Assembly: GCA_946408125.1 (NCBI GenBank) | Contig: CAMJQW010000007.1 | Location: 20,949-84,948, forward strand | Reading direction: 5' to 3' | Origin: an uncultured Fibrobacter sp. | Lineage (GTDB): Bacteria; Fibrobacterota; Fibrobacteria; Fibrobacterales; Fibrobacteraceae | Length of the DNA stretch: 64,000 nucleotides | Part shown: positions 17,743 through 27,960 of the stretch, piece after piece | Numbering within the stretch: position 1 is the stretch's first letter | Layout of the letters: each line of letters begins with the position of its first letter | Notes under the pieces: model-generated | The model's database searches: none | Told to the model about the DNA's origin: nothing | What the model saw: the letters and a program-made list of their open reading frames with translations, nothing else | Made by a program: the position numbers and the translations under genes

Positions 17743-19115
17743 TCCTCCAAAATGCGAGTTCCGAGTTTATAAATGTTTCCTGCACCCATCAGCACGACGA
17801 CATCGCCCGACTTGAGCTCATCCTTGAGGATAGGCAGCAAATTCAGCTGGTCGCCCACGAAACGGGCATTGCGGTGGCCACGGTCGCTTGCGCTGTTTGC
17901 CACGAGCGCGCCGGTCACGCCTTCAATCGGGCGTTCACGTGCGGCGTAAATATCAGTCACCAGGAGCACATCGCAGTTGGCGAACGCCATGCCGAAGGCT
18001 TCGTGCTGGTCGCGGGTACGGCTGAACAGATGCGGCTGGAACGCAACCACAATTCTCTTGTCCGGGAACGCCTCGCGGAACCCGAGAAGGGTCGCGGTCG
18101 ATTCCGTCGGGTGGTGTGCATAATCGTTGAACACCATAATCCCGTTCTTTTCGCCCATGAATTCAAAGCGGCGCGTGACGCCCTGGAATTCGGCACAGGC
18201 CTTACGGGCTACGTCGGCAGAAATGCCTTCCTCGATAGCGAGGGCAACCGCCGCAGTCGCGTTGAGCACGTTATGGCGGCCGGGAATCTGGAGGCGGAAT
18301 TCGCCCAGGCACTCGCCGTCGTTCAAGATTTCAAAAACCGGGAAACCCTTCTCGAAGCGCAGGTTATCCACGCGGTACTTGGCCTGACGGCTGAAACCGT
18401 AGGTAATCACGGGCTTGCGCACGCGGGAAAGAATCGCCTGCACGTTCGGGTCATCAAGGCAGAGGATCGCCTGCCCGTAGAAAGGAATCTTGTTCACGAA
18501 CTGAACGAAGGCGTCCTTGATTTCCTCAATATTCTCATAAGTATCCAGGTGATCGGCATCGATATTCGTGACGATGGCCGAAGAAGGCATCATCGAGAGG
18601 AAGCTACGATCGAACTCGTCGCTTTCGGCAATCAGGTAATCACCCTTGCCCACCTTGGCGCCACTGCCCTTGCCCTTCACGACACCGCCCACAATGATAG
18701 TCGGGTCAAGGCCAGCTTCTTCCCAGATTTGGCCGACAATGGACGTCGTAGTCGTCTTTCCGTGCGTACCGCAAATCGAAAGCGTGTACTTGAGGCGCAT
18801 CAGCTCACCGAGCATTTCCGCGCGGCGGATCACCGGGATGCGGCGGTTGCGGGCCTCGACAAGTTCAGGATTGTCATGCGGCACGGCAGAGGAATACACG
18901 ACCAGGTCCGCATCCTCCACGTTCTTCGCGTCATGCTTCGGAGCAATCTTTATGCCGAGTCCCTTGAGGTATTCGATGACCGGGCTTTCGCCCATATCGG
19001 AACCGGACACGTCAAAACCGTTCTCGTGCAGGACTTCGGCGATACCGGACATTCCGGCACCCCCGATGCCGACAAAGTGCAGGCGACGGACTCGTTTACA
19101 ATCATTAATCTGCAT
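17733..19115 (-). CDS. murC: UDP-N-acetylmuramate--L-alanine ligase
   Basis: HFVGIGGAGMSGIAEVL, CGTHGKTTTTSIV, DYAHHPTE. Confidence 0.97.
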   Translation of the reverse strand: MQINDCKRVRRLHFVGIGGAGMSGIAEVLHENGFDVSGSDMGESPVIEYLKGLGIKIAPKHDAKNVEDADLVVYSSAVPHDNPELVEARNRRIPVIRRAEMLGELMRLKYTLSICGTHGKTTTTSIVGQIWEEAGLDPTIIVGGVVKGKGSGAKVGKGDYLIAESDEFDRSFLSMMPSSAIVTNIDADHLDTYENIEEIKDAFVQFVNKIPFYGQAILCLDDPNVQAILSRVRKPVITYGFSRQAKYRVDNLRFEKGFPVFEILNDGECLGEFRLQIPGRHNVLNATAAVALAIEEGISADVARKACAEFQGVTRRFEFMGEKNGIMVFNDYAHHPTESTATLLGFREAFPDKRIVVAFQPHLFSRTRDQHEAFGMAFANCDVLLVTDIYAARERPIEGVTGALVANSASDRGHRNARFVGDQLNLLPILKDELKSGDVVVLMGAGNIYKLGTRILEECI

Positions 19116-20185
19116 TATGCATTTTCCTTTTCCAAAATGGCCTTCGCAATCTGGTCAGCGGCGTCGGGCATTCCGAGGCCCTTCGCGGCAGCGGCCATCT
19201 TTTCCAGTTTTCCAGCGTCGAACAAGAGCGATTCCACTTTGTTCCACAAATCATTCGGTTCGTTATCCAATTCCACGAGGCAGGCTCCCGCCTTTTCCAC
19301 GACGCGAGCGTTATGTTCCTGGTGGTTCGCAGTCGCATGCGGGTACGGCAGCAAGATGGAGGGCTTACCGAAAGCGAGAATCTCAGCAAGTGCCGAAGCA
19401 CCCGCACGGCTAATAATCAGGTCCGCATGCTTCATGTAGGCGTAGATGTTGTTGAGGAATCCCCTGACAGCGACATTCGGGAGTTCACCCAGGCGGCCGT
19501 TGATGGATTCCACATTCTTCGCGCCCACCTGCCACACGACGGAAACGTCGTCGCGCGCCGTAATGGTCTTGATGCTTTCCTCGATCTTCACATTGATTCC
19601 AGCCGCACCCTGGGAACCACCCACGATAAACACGGCCTTCTTGCCCGGAGCAAATTCGGCCGGGCGGGCAAGGGAATCACCGTCGGGGAGCTTGCGCACC
19701 GGATTTCCAAAAACCATGCACTTTTCCGCGGGGAAGAACTTCGCCGCCGCATCGGAAGTCACGAAGATGGTCTTCGCATAGCGGGATCCGACCTTGTTCG
19801 CGACACCCGCGACCGCATTCTGTTCCTGCAGGTAGACAGGAATTCCGAGGCGTCCTGCCGCCATCACGATGGGAAGCGACACGTAACCGCCCGTCGCCAC
19901 GACCACGTCGGGGTTGACCTTCTTCACCACGCTCTTCGCGCGAACGAGAGACTTCGAAAGCTTGAAGGGAAGAGCCAAGTTCTTGAGGAACGGACCGCGG
20001 TGAAGCGGTTCTGCCGTAATGTATTCATACGGCCAGTCGCCCGCCACAAGGCGTTCTTCCATGGAATCCTTGCGACCCGCGAACGTAATGTCCGTATAGC
20101 CCATCTTCTTGAGGCTTTCGGCAATCGCTACCGCCGGAAAGATGTGGCCACCAGTGCCACCGCATACAAACAGGAACTTTTTCAT
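19115..20185 (-). CDS. murG: UDP-GlcNAc--undecaprenyl-PP-MurNAc-pentapeptide GlcNAc transferase
   Basis: CGGTGGHIFPAVAIAE, ATGGYVSLP, QEQNAVAGVANK, ISRAGASALAE. Confidence 0.97.
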   Translation of the reverse strand: MKKFLFVCGGTGGHIFPAVAIAESLKKMGYTDITFAGRKDSMEERLVAGDWPYEYITAEPLHRGPFLKNLALPFKLSKSLVRAKSVVKKVNPDVVVATGGYVSLPIVMAAGRLGIPVYLQEQNAVAGVANKVGSRYAKTIFVTSDAAAKFFPAEKCMVFGNPVRKLPDGDSLARPAEFAPGKKAVFIVGGSQGAAGINVKIEESIKTITARDDVSVVWQVGAKNVESINGRLGELPNVAVRGFLNNIYAYMKHADLIISRAGASALAEILAFGKPSILLPYPHATANHQEHNARVVEKAGACLVELDNEPNDLWNKVESLLFDAGKLEKMAAAAKGLGMPDAADQIAKAILEKENA

Positions 20186-21354
20186 TTTTCAGCCCTCGTA
20201 AAATCAAAGCCGCTAAATGCATTGGCCGCAGGCCCTTCGCATCCGGTCATATATGGTTCAACAATCTTCTTGCCCGTACCCGCCTTGGAAATATTCAGGA
20301 GGATACCGATAAACAATCCCGAGAAAATCAGGTTCGTTCCGCCAAAGCTCAGGAACGGGAGCGGCTGCCCCGTCGTCGGGAAAAGACCCGTACAGACGCA
20401 GACATGCACAAGGAAATTCAGGAAAAGCGAAATCGTCAACGCGACGGCCATGTACTTGCCGAAACGGGTAGAAGAATTCCTCGCGATTTCGAAGCCCTGG
20501 TAGAACAGCAGCGTAAAGGCGAGCAGGACACCGAACGTACCGATAAAGCCCATCTCCTCGCCTATGACCGCATAGACCACGTCCTTGTGGGCTTCGGGCA
20601 GGTAACCGAGCTTCTGCATACCCATGCCGATGCCGGTACCGAAAATGCCACCGTTCCCGAGCGCTTCGAGGGCCCTCTCGCCCTGCATGGCGGAATTCTG
20701 GTTCGCAGTCGGGTCGAAGAACGCTGCGATACGCTTGGAAGTATGAGACTTTATCAAGAGCACGATAACGCCGACAAAGGCGCTCGCGCCCAATACGGGC
20801 AGCAGGTACTTGAGCCTTGCGCCGGCCACGAGCAGCACCACGAGGGTAATTCCCGCAAAAAGAATCAACATCGAGAAGTTCGGCTGCAAGGCAAGCAGGA
20901 TGGCAGAAATCACGAACGGGATGCCCGGCTGGATAATGCTGCACTTGAGCGTGCCGATATGCATTCCCGCCTCGGAAAGCTTGGTCGCGACCATCGTGAT
21001 AAGCCCGAGTTTCAGGATTTCGGAGGGCTGGATACCCCAAATCCAACGGCTCGCGCCCTTCACGTCGCCACCGGCGACAATGGCCGCAAGCGTGAGGATG
21101 CACCCGACGATAAAAATGACCCTCGCGCCTTTTTTCCAGATGGAATAATCCACCTTCGCCGCGATAAACATGGCCGCCAATGCCACAACCACCTTCCAGC
21201 AATGCGCCTTCAGGTAGTATTCCGGCGTAAGGCCGAGCTTGAGCGCATGCGTCGTCGAGGCCGTGTACACGACGACACAGCCAAGACACATCAACACGAG
21301 TGTCGACAGCAGCAGAAGCTTGTTTACGCCAGATGTCATGACAGAACCATTCAT
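20182..21354 (-). CDS. ftsW: SEDS family lipid II flippase/polymerase FtsW
   Basis: Multiple TM; GGDVKGASRWI, IGEEMGFIG, PFLSFGGTNLI. Confidence 0.95.
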   Translation of the reverse strand: MNGSVMTSGVNKLLLLSTLVLMCLGCVVVYTASTTHALKLGLTPEYYLKAHCWKVVVALAAMFIAAKVDYSIWKKGARVIFIVGCILTLAAIVAGGDVKGASRWIWGIQPSEILKLGLITMVATKLSEAGMHIGTLKCSIIQPGIPFVISAILLALQPNFSMLILFAGITLVVLLVAGARLKYLLPVLGASAFVGVIVLLIKSHTSKRIAAFFDPTANQNSAMQGERALEALGNGGIFGTGIGMGMQKLGYLPEAHKDVVYAVIGEEMGFIGTFGVLLAFTLLFYQGFEIARNSSTRFGKYMAVALTISLFLNFLVHVCVCTGLFPTTGQPLPFLSFGGTNLIFSGLFIGILLNISKAGTGKKIVEPYMTGCEGPAANAFSGFDFTRAEK

Positions 21355-21360
21355 CTACAA

Positions 21361-22749
21361 TTACGCCTTAAATACGGGAGTCATCTTGAGGAGGGCATCG
21401 ACGACCTGCTCCATGTGCATGCCGCGGCTACCCTTGACGAGGAGGACATCCCCTTCCGAAACGGTGTCTTCCAGGAACTCGATGACTTCCTGGACGGATT
21501 CAAAATGGAACACGGACTTCATACCGCGGGCACGCGCACCCTTCACATAATTGCGGGCATCCTTACCCACGGCGAGGAGCAAATCGAAATCCATCTCCGA
21601 AACCAGCGCGCCCATCTGGGTATGCATATTCGCGCTTTCCTTGCCAAGTTCGAGCATATCGCCGAGGATGGCGATGCGCTTTCCCTGGGTCTTCATGTTC
21701 CCGATGGTCTGCAGAGCCATCTTCGTAGAAGACGGATTCGCGTTGTAGCAGTCCGAAACAATCTTGAAACCGTTCGCCCTCTTGAATTCCATGCGCATGT
21801 TCGTCGCACGGTAGTTTGCAAGAGCCTTCGCGATAGCCGTCATCGGAATGCCGAAAGTCTTGCCCACCGCAATGGCGGCAAGGGCGTCGTACAGGTTATG
21901 CGTGCCAGGAACGTTCAGCACGAAATGCGTGCGACCGATGTAGAAGTCGGCGCAGGATTCATCGTTCCACACAAGCCTTTCGGGGCGGATGACGCCGCGT
22001 TCCATACCGAAGGTCAGAACCTTCACGTTGCGGGTCGACTTGACCTTGCAAAGGCGCGGGTCGTCGGCATTCAGGATGAGCGTGCCGCCCTTACGGAGTC
22101 CGTCACGGATGGTGATCTTTTCGCGGAATACGCCATCCAGGTCGCCGAGGCGTTCCAAGTGGCTTGCGCCGATGTTGGTGATGACGGCGACATCCGGCTC
22201 GGTGGCGAGCGAAAGCGGACGGATTTCATTGGGACCGCTCGTCCCCATCTCCACGACTGCCGCCTCGTGTGAATGCTTGAGCTGGAACAGCGTCATGGGC
22301 ACGCCGATGTGGTTGTTGAAGTTACCCTGGGTCGCATGGGTGCAGAACTTCATCGAAAGGACGGCCTTCGTCATCTCCTTGGTGGTGGTCTTGCCGTTAC
22401 TTCCCGTAATGGCGACTTTCTTCACCTTGAAGCGGCGCTGGTAACCCTTGGCGAGTTTCAGCAACGCAGCGGTGGTATCATCCACCGGGGCATACATGTT
22501 GAAGGTATTCTTCTCAACGGCTTCCTGATTAACGATGCTCATCAACGCACCATCCTTTTCCATTTGGTTAACAAACTGGTGGGCGTCAAAACGTACGCCC
22601 TTGATAGGCCAGAACACGACGCCCTTGGCCTTTTCACGCGAATCCATGCAAAGATTCACCTTACGCCGGAGCACACGGGACGGGACACCCACGGGGGTTG
22701 TCTCCAGAATCTCGAGCATCTCGGCGATTGTCAAATCAAGTTTCAGCAT
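21361..22749 (-). CDS. murF: UDP-MurNAc-tripeptide--D-Ala-D-Ala ligase
   Basis: AITGSNGKTTTKEM, DCYNANPSSTKMAL, VLLVKGSRGMHMEQVV. Confidence 0.95.
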   Translation of the reverse strand: MLKLDLTIAEMLEILETTPVGVPSRVLRRKVNLCMDSREKAKGVVFWPIKGVRFDAHQFVNQMEKDGALMSIVNQEAVEKNTFNMYAPVDDTTAALLKLAKGYQRRFKVKKVAITGSNGKTTTKEMTKAVLSMKFCTHATQGNFNNHIGVPMTLFQLKHSHEAAVVEMGTSGPNEIRPLSLATEPDVAVITNIGASHLERLGDLDGVFREKITIRDGLRKGGTLILNADDPRLCKVKSTRNVKVLTFGMERGVIRPERLVWNDESCADFYIGRTHFVLNVPGTHNLYDALAAIAVGKTFGIPMTAIAKALANYRATNMRMEFKRANGFKIVSDCYNANPSSTKMALQTIGNMKTQGKRIAILGDMLELGKESANMHTQMGALVSEMDFDLLLAVGKDARNYVKGARARGMKSVFHFESVQEVIEFLEDTVSEGDVLLVKGSRGMHMEQVVDALLKMTPVFKA

Positions 22750-24161
22750 TTCTCCATTGCCTTCACCGCTTCTTCGCGGTCGTCAAAATGATGTTTCGTC
22801 TTCCCGACGATCTGATAATCTTCGTGGCCCTTGCCCGCAATCACGAGCCAGTCGCCTTCCTGCAGCTCGGCGCACGCCTTCGCGATAGCCTCGGCGCGGT
22901 CTTCTACAACTTCAAACTTCTTCGTGGTCATGCCGGCACGCACATCGGCGATAATATCGCCCGGCTTCTCGGTACGCGGATTGTCCGAGGTGAGCCATGC
23001 CTTGTCGGCAAGCGTTTCCGCGATATGGCCCATGATGGGGCGCTTGGTACGGTCGCGGTCACCACCGCATCCGAAAACCACATCCAGGTTCCCGCGGCAA
23101 AGCTTGCGGGCCGTCTGGAGCACGCGTTCCAGGGCATCGGGAGTGTGGGCGTAATCGACAACCACATGCTTGCCGCCCTTGTTCCAGACCTTTTCAAAGC
23201 GGCCCGGCACGCGGACACTCGCGAGGGCGGCGCGCATCGAAAGTTCCGGAATGCCAATCGCGTGCGCCCACGAAAGCACGAGCAGCACGTTGTCCACGTT
23301 AAAATCGCCACAAAGCGGGGTCTCGAACTTCTCGGCAGAAATCATCGGGAGCGTAAATTCGAGCCCGAATTCCGTATTCTTCACCTCACCTTCCGTCTTT
23401 ACGGAAGCCTTCGCCTTGCCCTTGCGAGACACGGCAACCTTCTTGCAGGTGAGGGATTCATAGAGCTTGTCACCGTAGGCATCGTCGATATTGATGACCG
23501 CCACGCCATTTTCCGCGAGGTACTTCGTGAACAGGAGCTTCTTTGCCTCGAAGTAGTTTTCCATCGTCTTGTGGTAATCCAGATGGTCCTGCGTGAGGTT
23601 GCTGAACAAAGCGCTCCTGAAGCGGATTCCGGCAACGCGGCCCTGATGCAGGGAATGGCTGGAAGCTTCCATCACCAGGTCGGAGCAACCCGCGGCAACG
23701 GCCTTGGCCGCAAACGCGAAGAGGTCCAGAAGCCCCGGCGTCGTGAGCGTCGCCTGCACCGAGGAATCGCCAATCTTATTCTTGATCGTGCCGAGGAGCG
23801 CCGTCTTGTGACCGGCGGACTCGAGCATCGCATTCATGAGGAACGCGCTGGTCGTCTTGCCGTTCGTTCCGGTAACCGCGTGGCATGCGAGTTTTGCAAA
23901 AGGATCCTTGTAGAAAGTCTGCGCCGCTTCCAGGCGAGCCGCCTTGACATCCGCCACCTGGATCCACTTGGAGGCAAGCCCTTCCGGCGCAGGCGTCTCG
24001 CCCACAACCGCGACCGCACCCGATGCCACGGCGTTCTGCGCGAACATCTCGTAACCATCCGCAGGCATCGAGAAGAAGAGATCACCCGGCTTCACCCTGC
24101 GCGAATCGTCACAAAGTCCCATCACGGACAACTTCTGCATCAAAGCATCCGAAATCATCAA
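22743..24161 (-). CDS. murE: UDP-MurNAc-L-Ala-D-Glu--diamino acid ligase
   Basis: VTGTNGKTTSAFLM, EASSHSLHQGRVAGI, DYAHTPDALERVL, TSDNPRTEKP (DNPR motif). Confidence 0.96.
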   Translation of the reverse strand: MMISDALMQKLSVMGLCDDSRRVKPGDLFFSMPADGYEMFAQNAVASGAVAVVGETPAPEGLASKWIQVADVKAARLEAAQTFYKDPFAKLACHAVTGTNGKTTSAFLMNAMLESAGHKTALLGTIKNKIGDSSVQATLTTPGLLDLFAFAAKAVAAGCSDLVMEASSHSLHQGRVAGIRFRSALFSNLTQDHLDYHKTMENYFEAKKLLFTKYLAENGVAVINIDDAYGDKLYESLTCKKVAVSRKGKAKASVKTEGEVKNTEFGLEFTLPMISAEKFETPLCGDFNVDNVLLVLSWAHAIGIPELSMRAALASVRVPGRFEKVWNKGGKHVVVDYAHTPDALERVLQTARKLCRGNLDVVFGCGGDRDRTKRPIMGHIAETLADKAWLTSDNPRTEKPGDIIADVRAGMTTKKFEVVEDRAEAIAKACAELQEGDWLVIAGKGHEDYQIVGKTKHHFDDREEAVKAMEKC

Positions 24162-26050
24162 CCTCGCTCCTTCAGGGTCAACCGGCAGATCATTCCCTTG
24201 CGGATAGCCTCATCCGCTTTCGGCGTCTGCGAAGCAACACGGCCCTTTCCTTCATATTCAACATTCATACGGATATTGCCCATCACTTCCAGGGCATCCT
24301 TCAGCGAAAGTCCCTTCAGGTCCGGCATCTTGGTCGCGACCGCCTCGGCGACGCCCAGAACGATACCGGCGGAATCCTGCATGTCGATCCGCTGCGAAAT
24401 AACGCGATTCCCTTCGCCATCGAACGTCACCGAGCAGCCCTTGCTGTCGGCAAGCTTCTTGGCCGCCTCGACGGTCATGCCCATGAAATCCACATCGCAA
24501 GAGCGATTCGGGTTGACCTGCGCCAGATTGTAGCTCATCGGCGAGAGCGACGGGTGGTAGTAAATCCCTTCCATGATGCGGCGGAAAATCGGACCCGCGG
24601 TAAGGCCACCCACGTGCTTGCCCTGCGGGTCATCCACCAGCACCAGGCACACATAGCGGGAATCCTCGACGGGAGCAAGCCCGATGAACGATGCCACCTG
24701 ATGATCGCGGTCATACTTGCCCGTTTCCTGGTTGTACTTTTCGGCCGTACCGGTCTTGCCGCCGAACATCACGTCCGTAAGCTTCTTGGAGGCAACGCGC
24801 TTCGCCGTACCGCTATTCACCACGCGGTTCAGCATCGAGCGGATCTTGGAGGCCGTCTGTTCGCTCACCACGCGGCGCACTTCCACAGGTTCCTTCTTCT
24901 CGACCAGGTTCCCGTTCGCATCGCGCCATTCCTTCACAATCAGCGGTTCCATCAGCTTGCCGCCGTTCGCAATCGCAGCGTACGCCATCACCATCTGGAT
25001 GGGCGTCACCATCACGGCATGGCCAAATCCCATCGTCTTCAGGTCACTCCCGCTGTTCGCGGCAAGCGTATGCGGATCCTTCAGCGCACCGGATTCTTCG
25101 CCATAGAAGGAATCGGAAGTCTTCATGCCGAACCCGAAGTGGCTTGCGGTCTGGTAGAACTTCTGCGCACCCACTTCCGTCGCAATCTTCGCGAACACCA
25201 CGTTCGAGGACTGCACCATCGCCTCACTCATGTTCATATCGCCATATTCATGCGTATCGCAGATGGGATTCGTCTTCGGGTTCCATTTCCAGCACTTGCC
25301 TTCGTTCGGGAACACGCGGGTCGTATCCACCGCACCGCTTTCGAGGGCCGCGGCGGCGGTAATCACCTTGAAGGTGGATCCCGGTTCGTAGGCCATCGCC
25401 ACAATCTCGTTCTTGGACATGCGACCGATTCCCTGCGTCTTGGAATTCGGATCGAACGTCGGGTAGCTTGCCATCGCGAGGATTTCGCCGGTATACGGGT
25501 CCACCACCACGGCGCTCGCGCTCTTCGCGCTGAATTCGGCGACGCCGTCCTTCAGGGCCTTCTCGACAATTTCCTGCATGTCCCTGTCAATCGTCAGCAC
25601 AAGGTTCTTGCCCGGTTCGGCCTCGGCCACGTTTTCGCTACGGCTGTAAATTTCACGATGGCGTACATCCTGCACGCTCACGCGGAAACCTTCGACACCC
25701 GTGAGGCGGGAATCGAAAACGCGTTCCATGCCCATGTTGCCATGGCCGTTGAAGTCAAGCTTACCCACGATCTGGCTTGCAAGCTTGCCCTGCAAGAAAA
25801 TACGACTGTAGTCGAGCACCTTGTTCGCGGTATCGCGCAGGTTGTCCGCTAGCACGACACCGTTCCTGTCCATAATCTGACCGCGTTCCGCATACACGTT
25901 CCTGGAACGCACGACCATGTCCTTCGTCTTCGACTGGTAAGTTTTCTGGTTCAGAACCTGGATGCTGAAGGTCTGGAGCATAAGCACCACCACGATGCTC
26001 ATCACGATCCACTTGATAAATGCGAGAGGTTCGAGCCTGAACTTATTCAT
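24158..26050 (-). CDS. ftsI: Division-specific transpeptidase FtsI/PBP3 with C-terminal PASTA-like segment
   Basis: RGQIMDRNGVVLA, YEPGSTFKVITAA (SxxK), SSNVVF (SxN), FGGKTGTAEK (KTG); C-terminal MPDLKGLSLKDALE PASTA-like. Confidence 0.95.
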   Translation of the reverse strand: MNKFRLEPLAFIKWIVMSIVVVLMLQTFSIQVLNQKTYQSKTKDMVVRSRNVYAERGQIMDRNGVVLADNLRDTANKVLDYSRIFLQGKLASQIVGKLDFNGHGNMGMERVFDSRLTGVEGFRVSVQDVRHREIYSRSENVAEAEPGKNLVLTIDRDMQEIVEKALKDGVAEFSAKSASAVVVDPYTGEILAMASYPTFDPNSKTQGIGRMSKNEIVAMAYEPGSTFKVITAAAALESGAVDTTRVFPNEGKCWKWNPKTNPICDTHEYGDMNMSEAMVQSSNVVFAKIATEVGAQKFYQTASHFGFGMKTSDSFYGEESGALKDPHTLAANSGSDLKTMGFGHAVMVTPIQMVMAYAAIANGGKLMEPLIVKEWRDANGNLVEKKEPVEVRRVVSEQTASKIRSMLNRVVNSGTAKRVASKKLTDVMFGGKTGTAEKYNQETGKYDRDHQVASFIGLAPVEDSRYVCLVLVDDPQGKHVGGLTAGPIFRRIMEGIYYHPSLSPMSYNLAQVNPNRSCDVDFMGMTVEAAKKLADSKGCSVTFDGEGNRVISQRIDMQDSAGIVLGVAEAVATKMPDLKGLSLKDALEVMGNIRMNVEYEGKGRVASQTPKADEAIRKGMICRLTLKERG

Positions 26051-26357
26051 TCCGGCCTCCCTGCATAAGCACTTTCACGGGAACCCCATTCAAGTCGAGT
26101 TCCGCACCCTCGGCAAATTCCCCGAGGTTTTCCAGAGACGAAAGCTGGTTTATCTTGAGCTCCAGCAAAAGCGCGTCGCGCTGCAGGAACGTCACTTCCT
26201 GCGAAAGCTTGTGCTGCGTTTCATACAGGCTGTTCAGACGGTTCTGCAAATAGAGCGGAAGCATAAAGAAAAGCACCATGATCAGCAGGACCACAACGAC
26301 AATCTTTAAGATTGACCTGTTGCTGGTGGGTACACGTAATTTTTCCGTCGCGCTCAT
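26043..26357 (-). CDS. ftsL: FtsL-like small bitopic division protein
   Basis: About 104 aa, one TM, short coiled-coil-like region, between rsmH and ftsI; ATG at 26357. Confidence 0.8.
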   Translation of the reverse strand: MSATEKLRVPTSNRSILKIVVVVLLIMVLFFMLPLYLQNRLNSLYETQHKLSQEVTFLQRDALLLELKINQLSSLENLGEFAEGAELDLNGVPVKVLMQGGRNE

Positions 26358-27310
26358 ATCCGTTCGTATACCCTTAGTTTTGCAGAGCGCGCCCTGCTGT
26401 TGTTTGCAATTTCTTCGTCCGTCGGCAGAATCGGCTTGCGATTCACCTTCTTCAAACGCTGATGGTTGCCGCCACAAGTGCATACCGGCATGTGTTCGGG
26501 GCAGATGCAGGCCTTCTCGAATTCCGCGGCCGTTTCCTTCACGCAGCGGTCTTCCACGGAATGGTAGCTCATCACCACCAGACGACCGCCCACCTTGAGG
26601 CAATCCACCGCGGCACGCATGCTGTCCTCGATTTCCTTCAGTTCGCCATTCACTTCCATGCGGATCGCCTGGAACACGCGAGCCAGAAGTCCATTCACTT
26701 CGCGCCTCTTGTCGGGGAACACGGATTCCACGACAGCCTTCAAATCGGAAGGAACAATCTTGCGTCCTTCGGCAGACACCGCCGAAACCATTTCCACAAT
26801 GCGGGTCGCAAGCTTGAACGCGCGATCCATATCGGCATTCTTGCGAAGCACCGCGGCAAGCTCTTCTGCATCAACAGTGCGGAGCCATTCCTGCGCCGAG
26901 ATTCCTTCGCGGCGGTCCATGCGCAGGTCGAGCGGGTTGTTGCCCACGAAGGTGAACCCGCGTTCGGATTCATCCACCTGATGGCTGCTGATTCCCAAAT
27001 CGTAAAGGATGCCGTCCAGAGTATTGGGAGCAATCTCGTTCTTCAATTCGCCGAAGCGCACCGGATGCACAATGAACTTGCACTTCACACCCGCAAGACG
27101 CTTGGTGGCGAAAGCAACCGCATCCTGATCGCGGTCGAACGCATGGAGCGTTCCGTTTTCGTTTAATTTGTTTGCAATCGCGTATGAATGTCCGCCACCG
27201 CCGAGAGTACAATCTCCGTACACGCCATCGGGCTTGATGTTCAAGCCGTCGAGGCATTCGGCGAGCATTACCGGATTATGATAGAACGGAAGATCAGCGG
27301 TTTGCATCAC
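26354..27310 (-). CDS. rsmH: 16S rRNA (cytosine1402-N4)-methyltransferase
   Basis: HNPVMLAECLDGL, GDCTLGGGGHSYAI, DLGISSHQVD, VMSYHSVEDRCVK. Confidence 0.97.
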   Translation of the reverse strand: MMQTADLPFYHNPVMLAECLDGLNIKPDGVYGDCTLGGGGHSYAIANKLNENGTLHAFDRDQDAVAFATKRLAGVKCKFIVHPVRFGELKNEIAPNTLDGILYDLGISSHQVDESERGFTFVGNNPLDLRMDRREGISAQEWLRTVDAEELAAVLRKNADMDRAFKLATRIVEMVSAVSAEGRKIVPSDLKAVVESVFPDKRREVNGLLARVFQAIRMEVNGELKEIEDSMRAAVDCLKVGGRLVVMSYHSVEDRCVKETAAEFEKACICPEHMPVCTCGGNHQRLKKVNRKPILPTDEEIANNSRARSAKLRVYERI

Positions 27311-27770
27311 TGCCCTCCGTCAAGCTTTCACCGTAGAACGCAGCATCGAATGCAGCAATATCTTCATTTGTCTGCAAACCATACTTGGCATTGAAGCGTT
27401 CAGGATTCCATAGTTCGAGAGTCTTTCCGCGTGCAGGCACATAAAGGACTTCACCCTTAAGACCAGCATACTCCAACAAAATCTTGGGAAGTAAAATGCG
27501 GTTTTGTCCGTCCAGCTCCACCACGGTGGGCCAGAGGTTTCTCCGAACTAGGTCTGCTTGACGGCGGTCGGACCGGCAGTCCAGGTCCGCCATGAACTTT
27601 TCGTATTCGGGCAAGGTAAACAACCGGAGGGTCTGCGCCGGGCCACGAGTGACCACGAAGTTTTCCCCTTCGGAAGCCGTAAGCTGACGACGGAATTCCC
27701 TTGGGAAGGAGGATCTTCCCTTTCCATCGATAGCCGTTTGGGCTTGACCTATGAAAGACGTAAAGTTCAT
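27294..27770 (-). CDS. mraZ: Transcriptional regulator MraZ
   Basis: Two AbrB-like halves (IDGKGRSSFPREFRR; ELDGQNRILLPKILLEYAGL); first dcw gene. Confidence 0.93.
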   Translation of the reverse strand: MNFTSFIGQAQTAIDGKGRSSFPREFRRQLTASEGENFVVTRGPAQTLRLFTLPEYEKFMADLDCRSDRRQADLVRRNLWPTVVELDGQNRILLPKILLEYAGLKGEVLYVPARGKTLELWNPERFNAKYGLQTNEDIAAFDAAFYGESLTEGSDANR

Positions 27771-27787
27771 ACTAGTTTGACACATTT

Positions 27788-27823
27788 TACCACAACACAG
27801 TACAAATCTACCATTTTCTACCA
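27788..27823 (-). promoter_or_regulatory. Putative MraZ operator upstream of mraZ
   Basis: Minus-strand TGGTA repeats (plus-strand TACCA at 27788, 27809, 27819), spaced 10 and 21 bp, 18-53 bp upstream of the mraZ ATG. Confidence 0.55.
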
Positions 27824-27960
27824 CTTTGGCAACAGAATGTGTAAAAATGTCAGTCCGAAAGCATACGAAAATCATACCTCGGATCCAGGTCCGACCGCGA
27901 TGTAGTGAACAAAAGTGCACAAAACTAGCAGTTTATATGTAAATTGCTAAATTGAGGATT

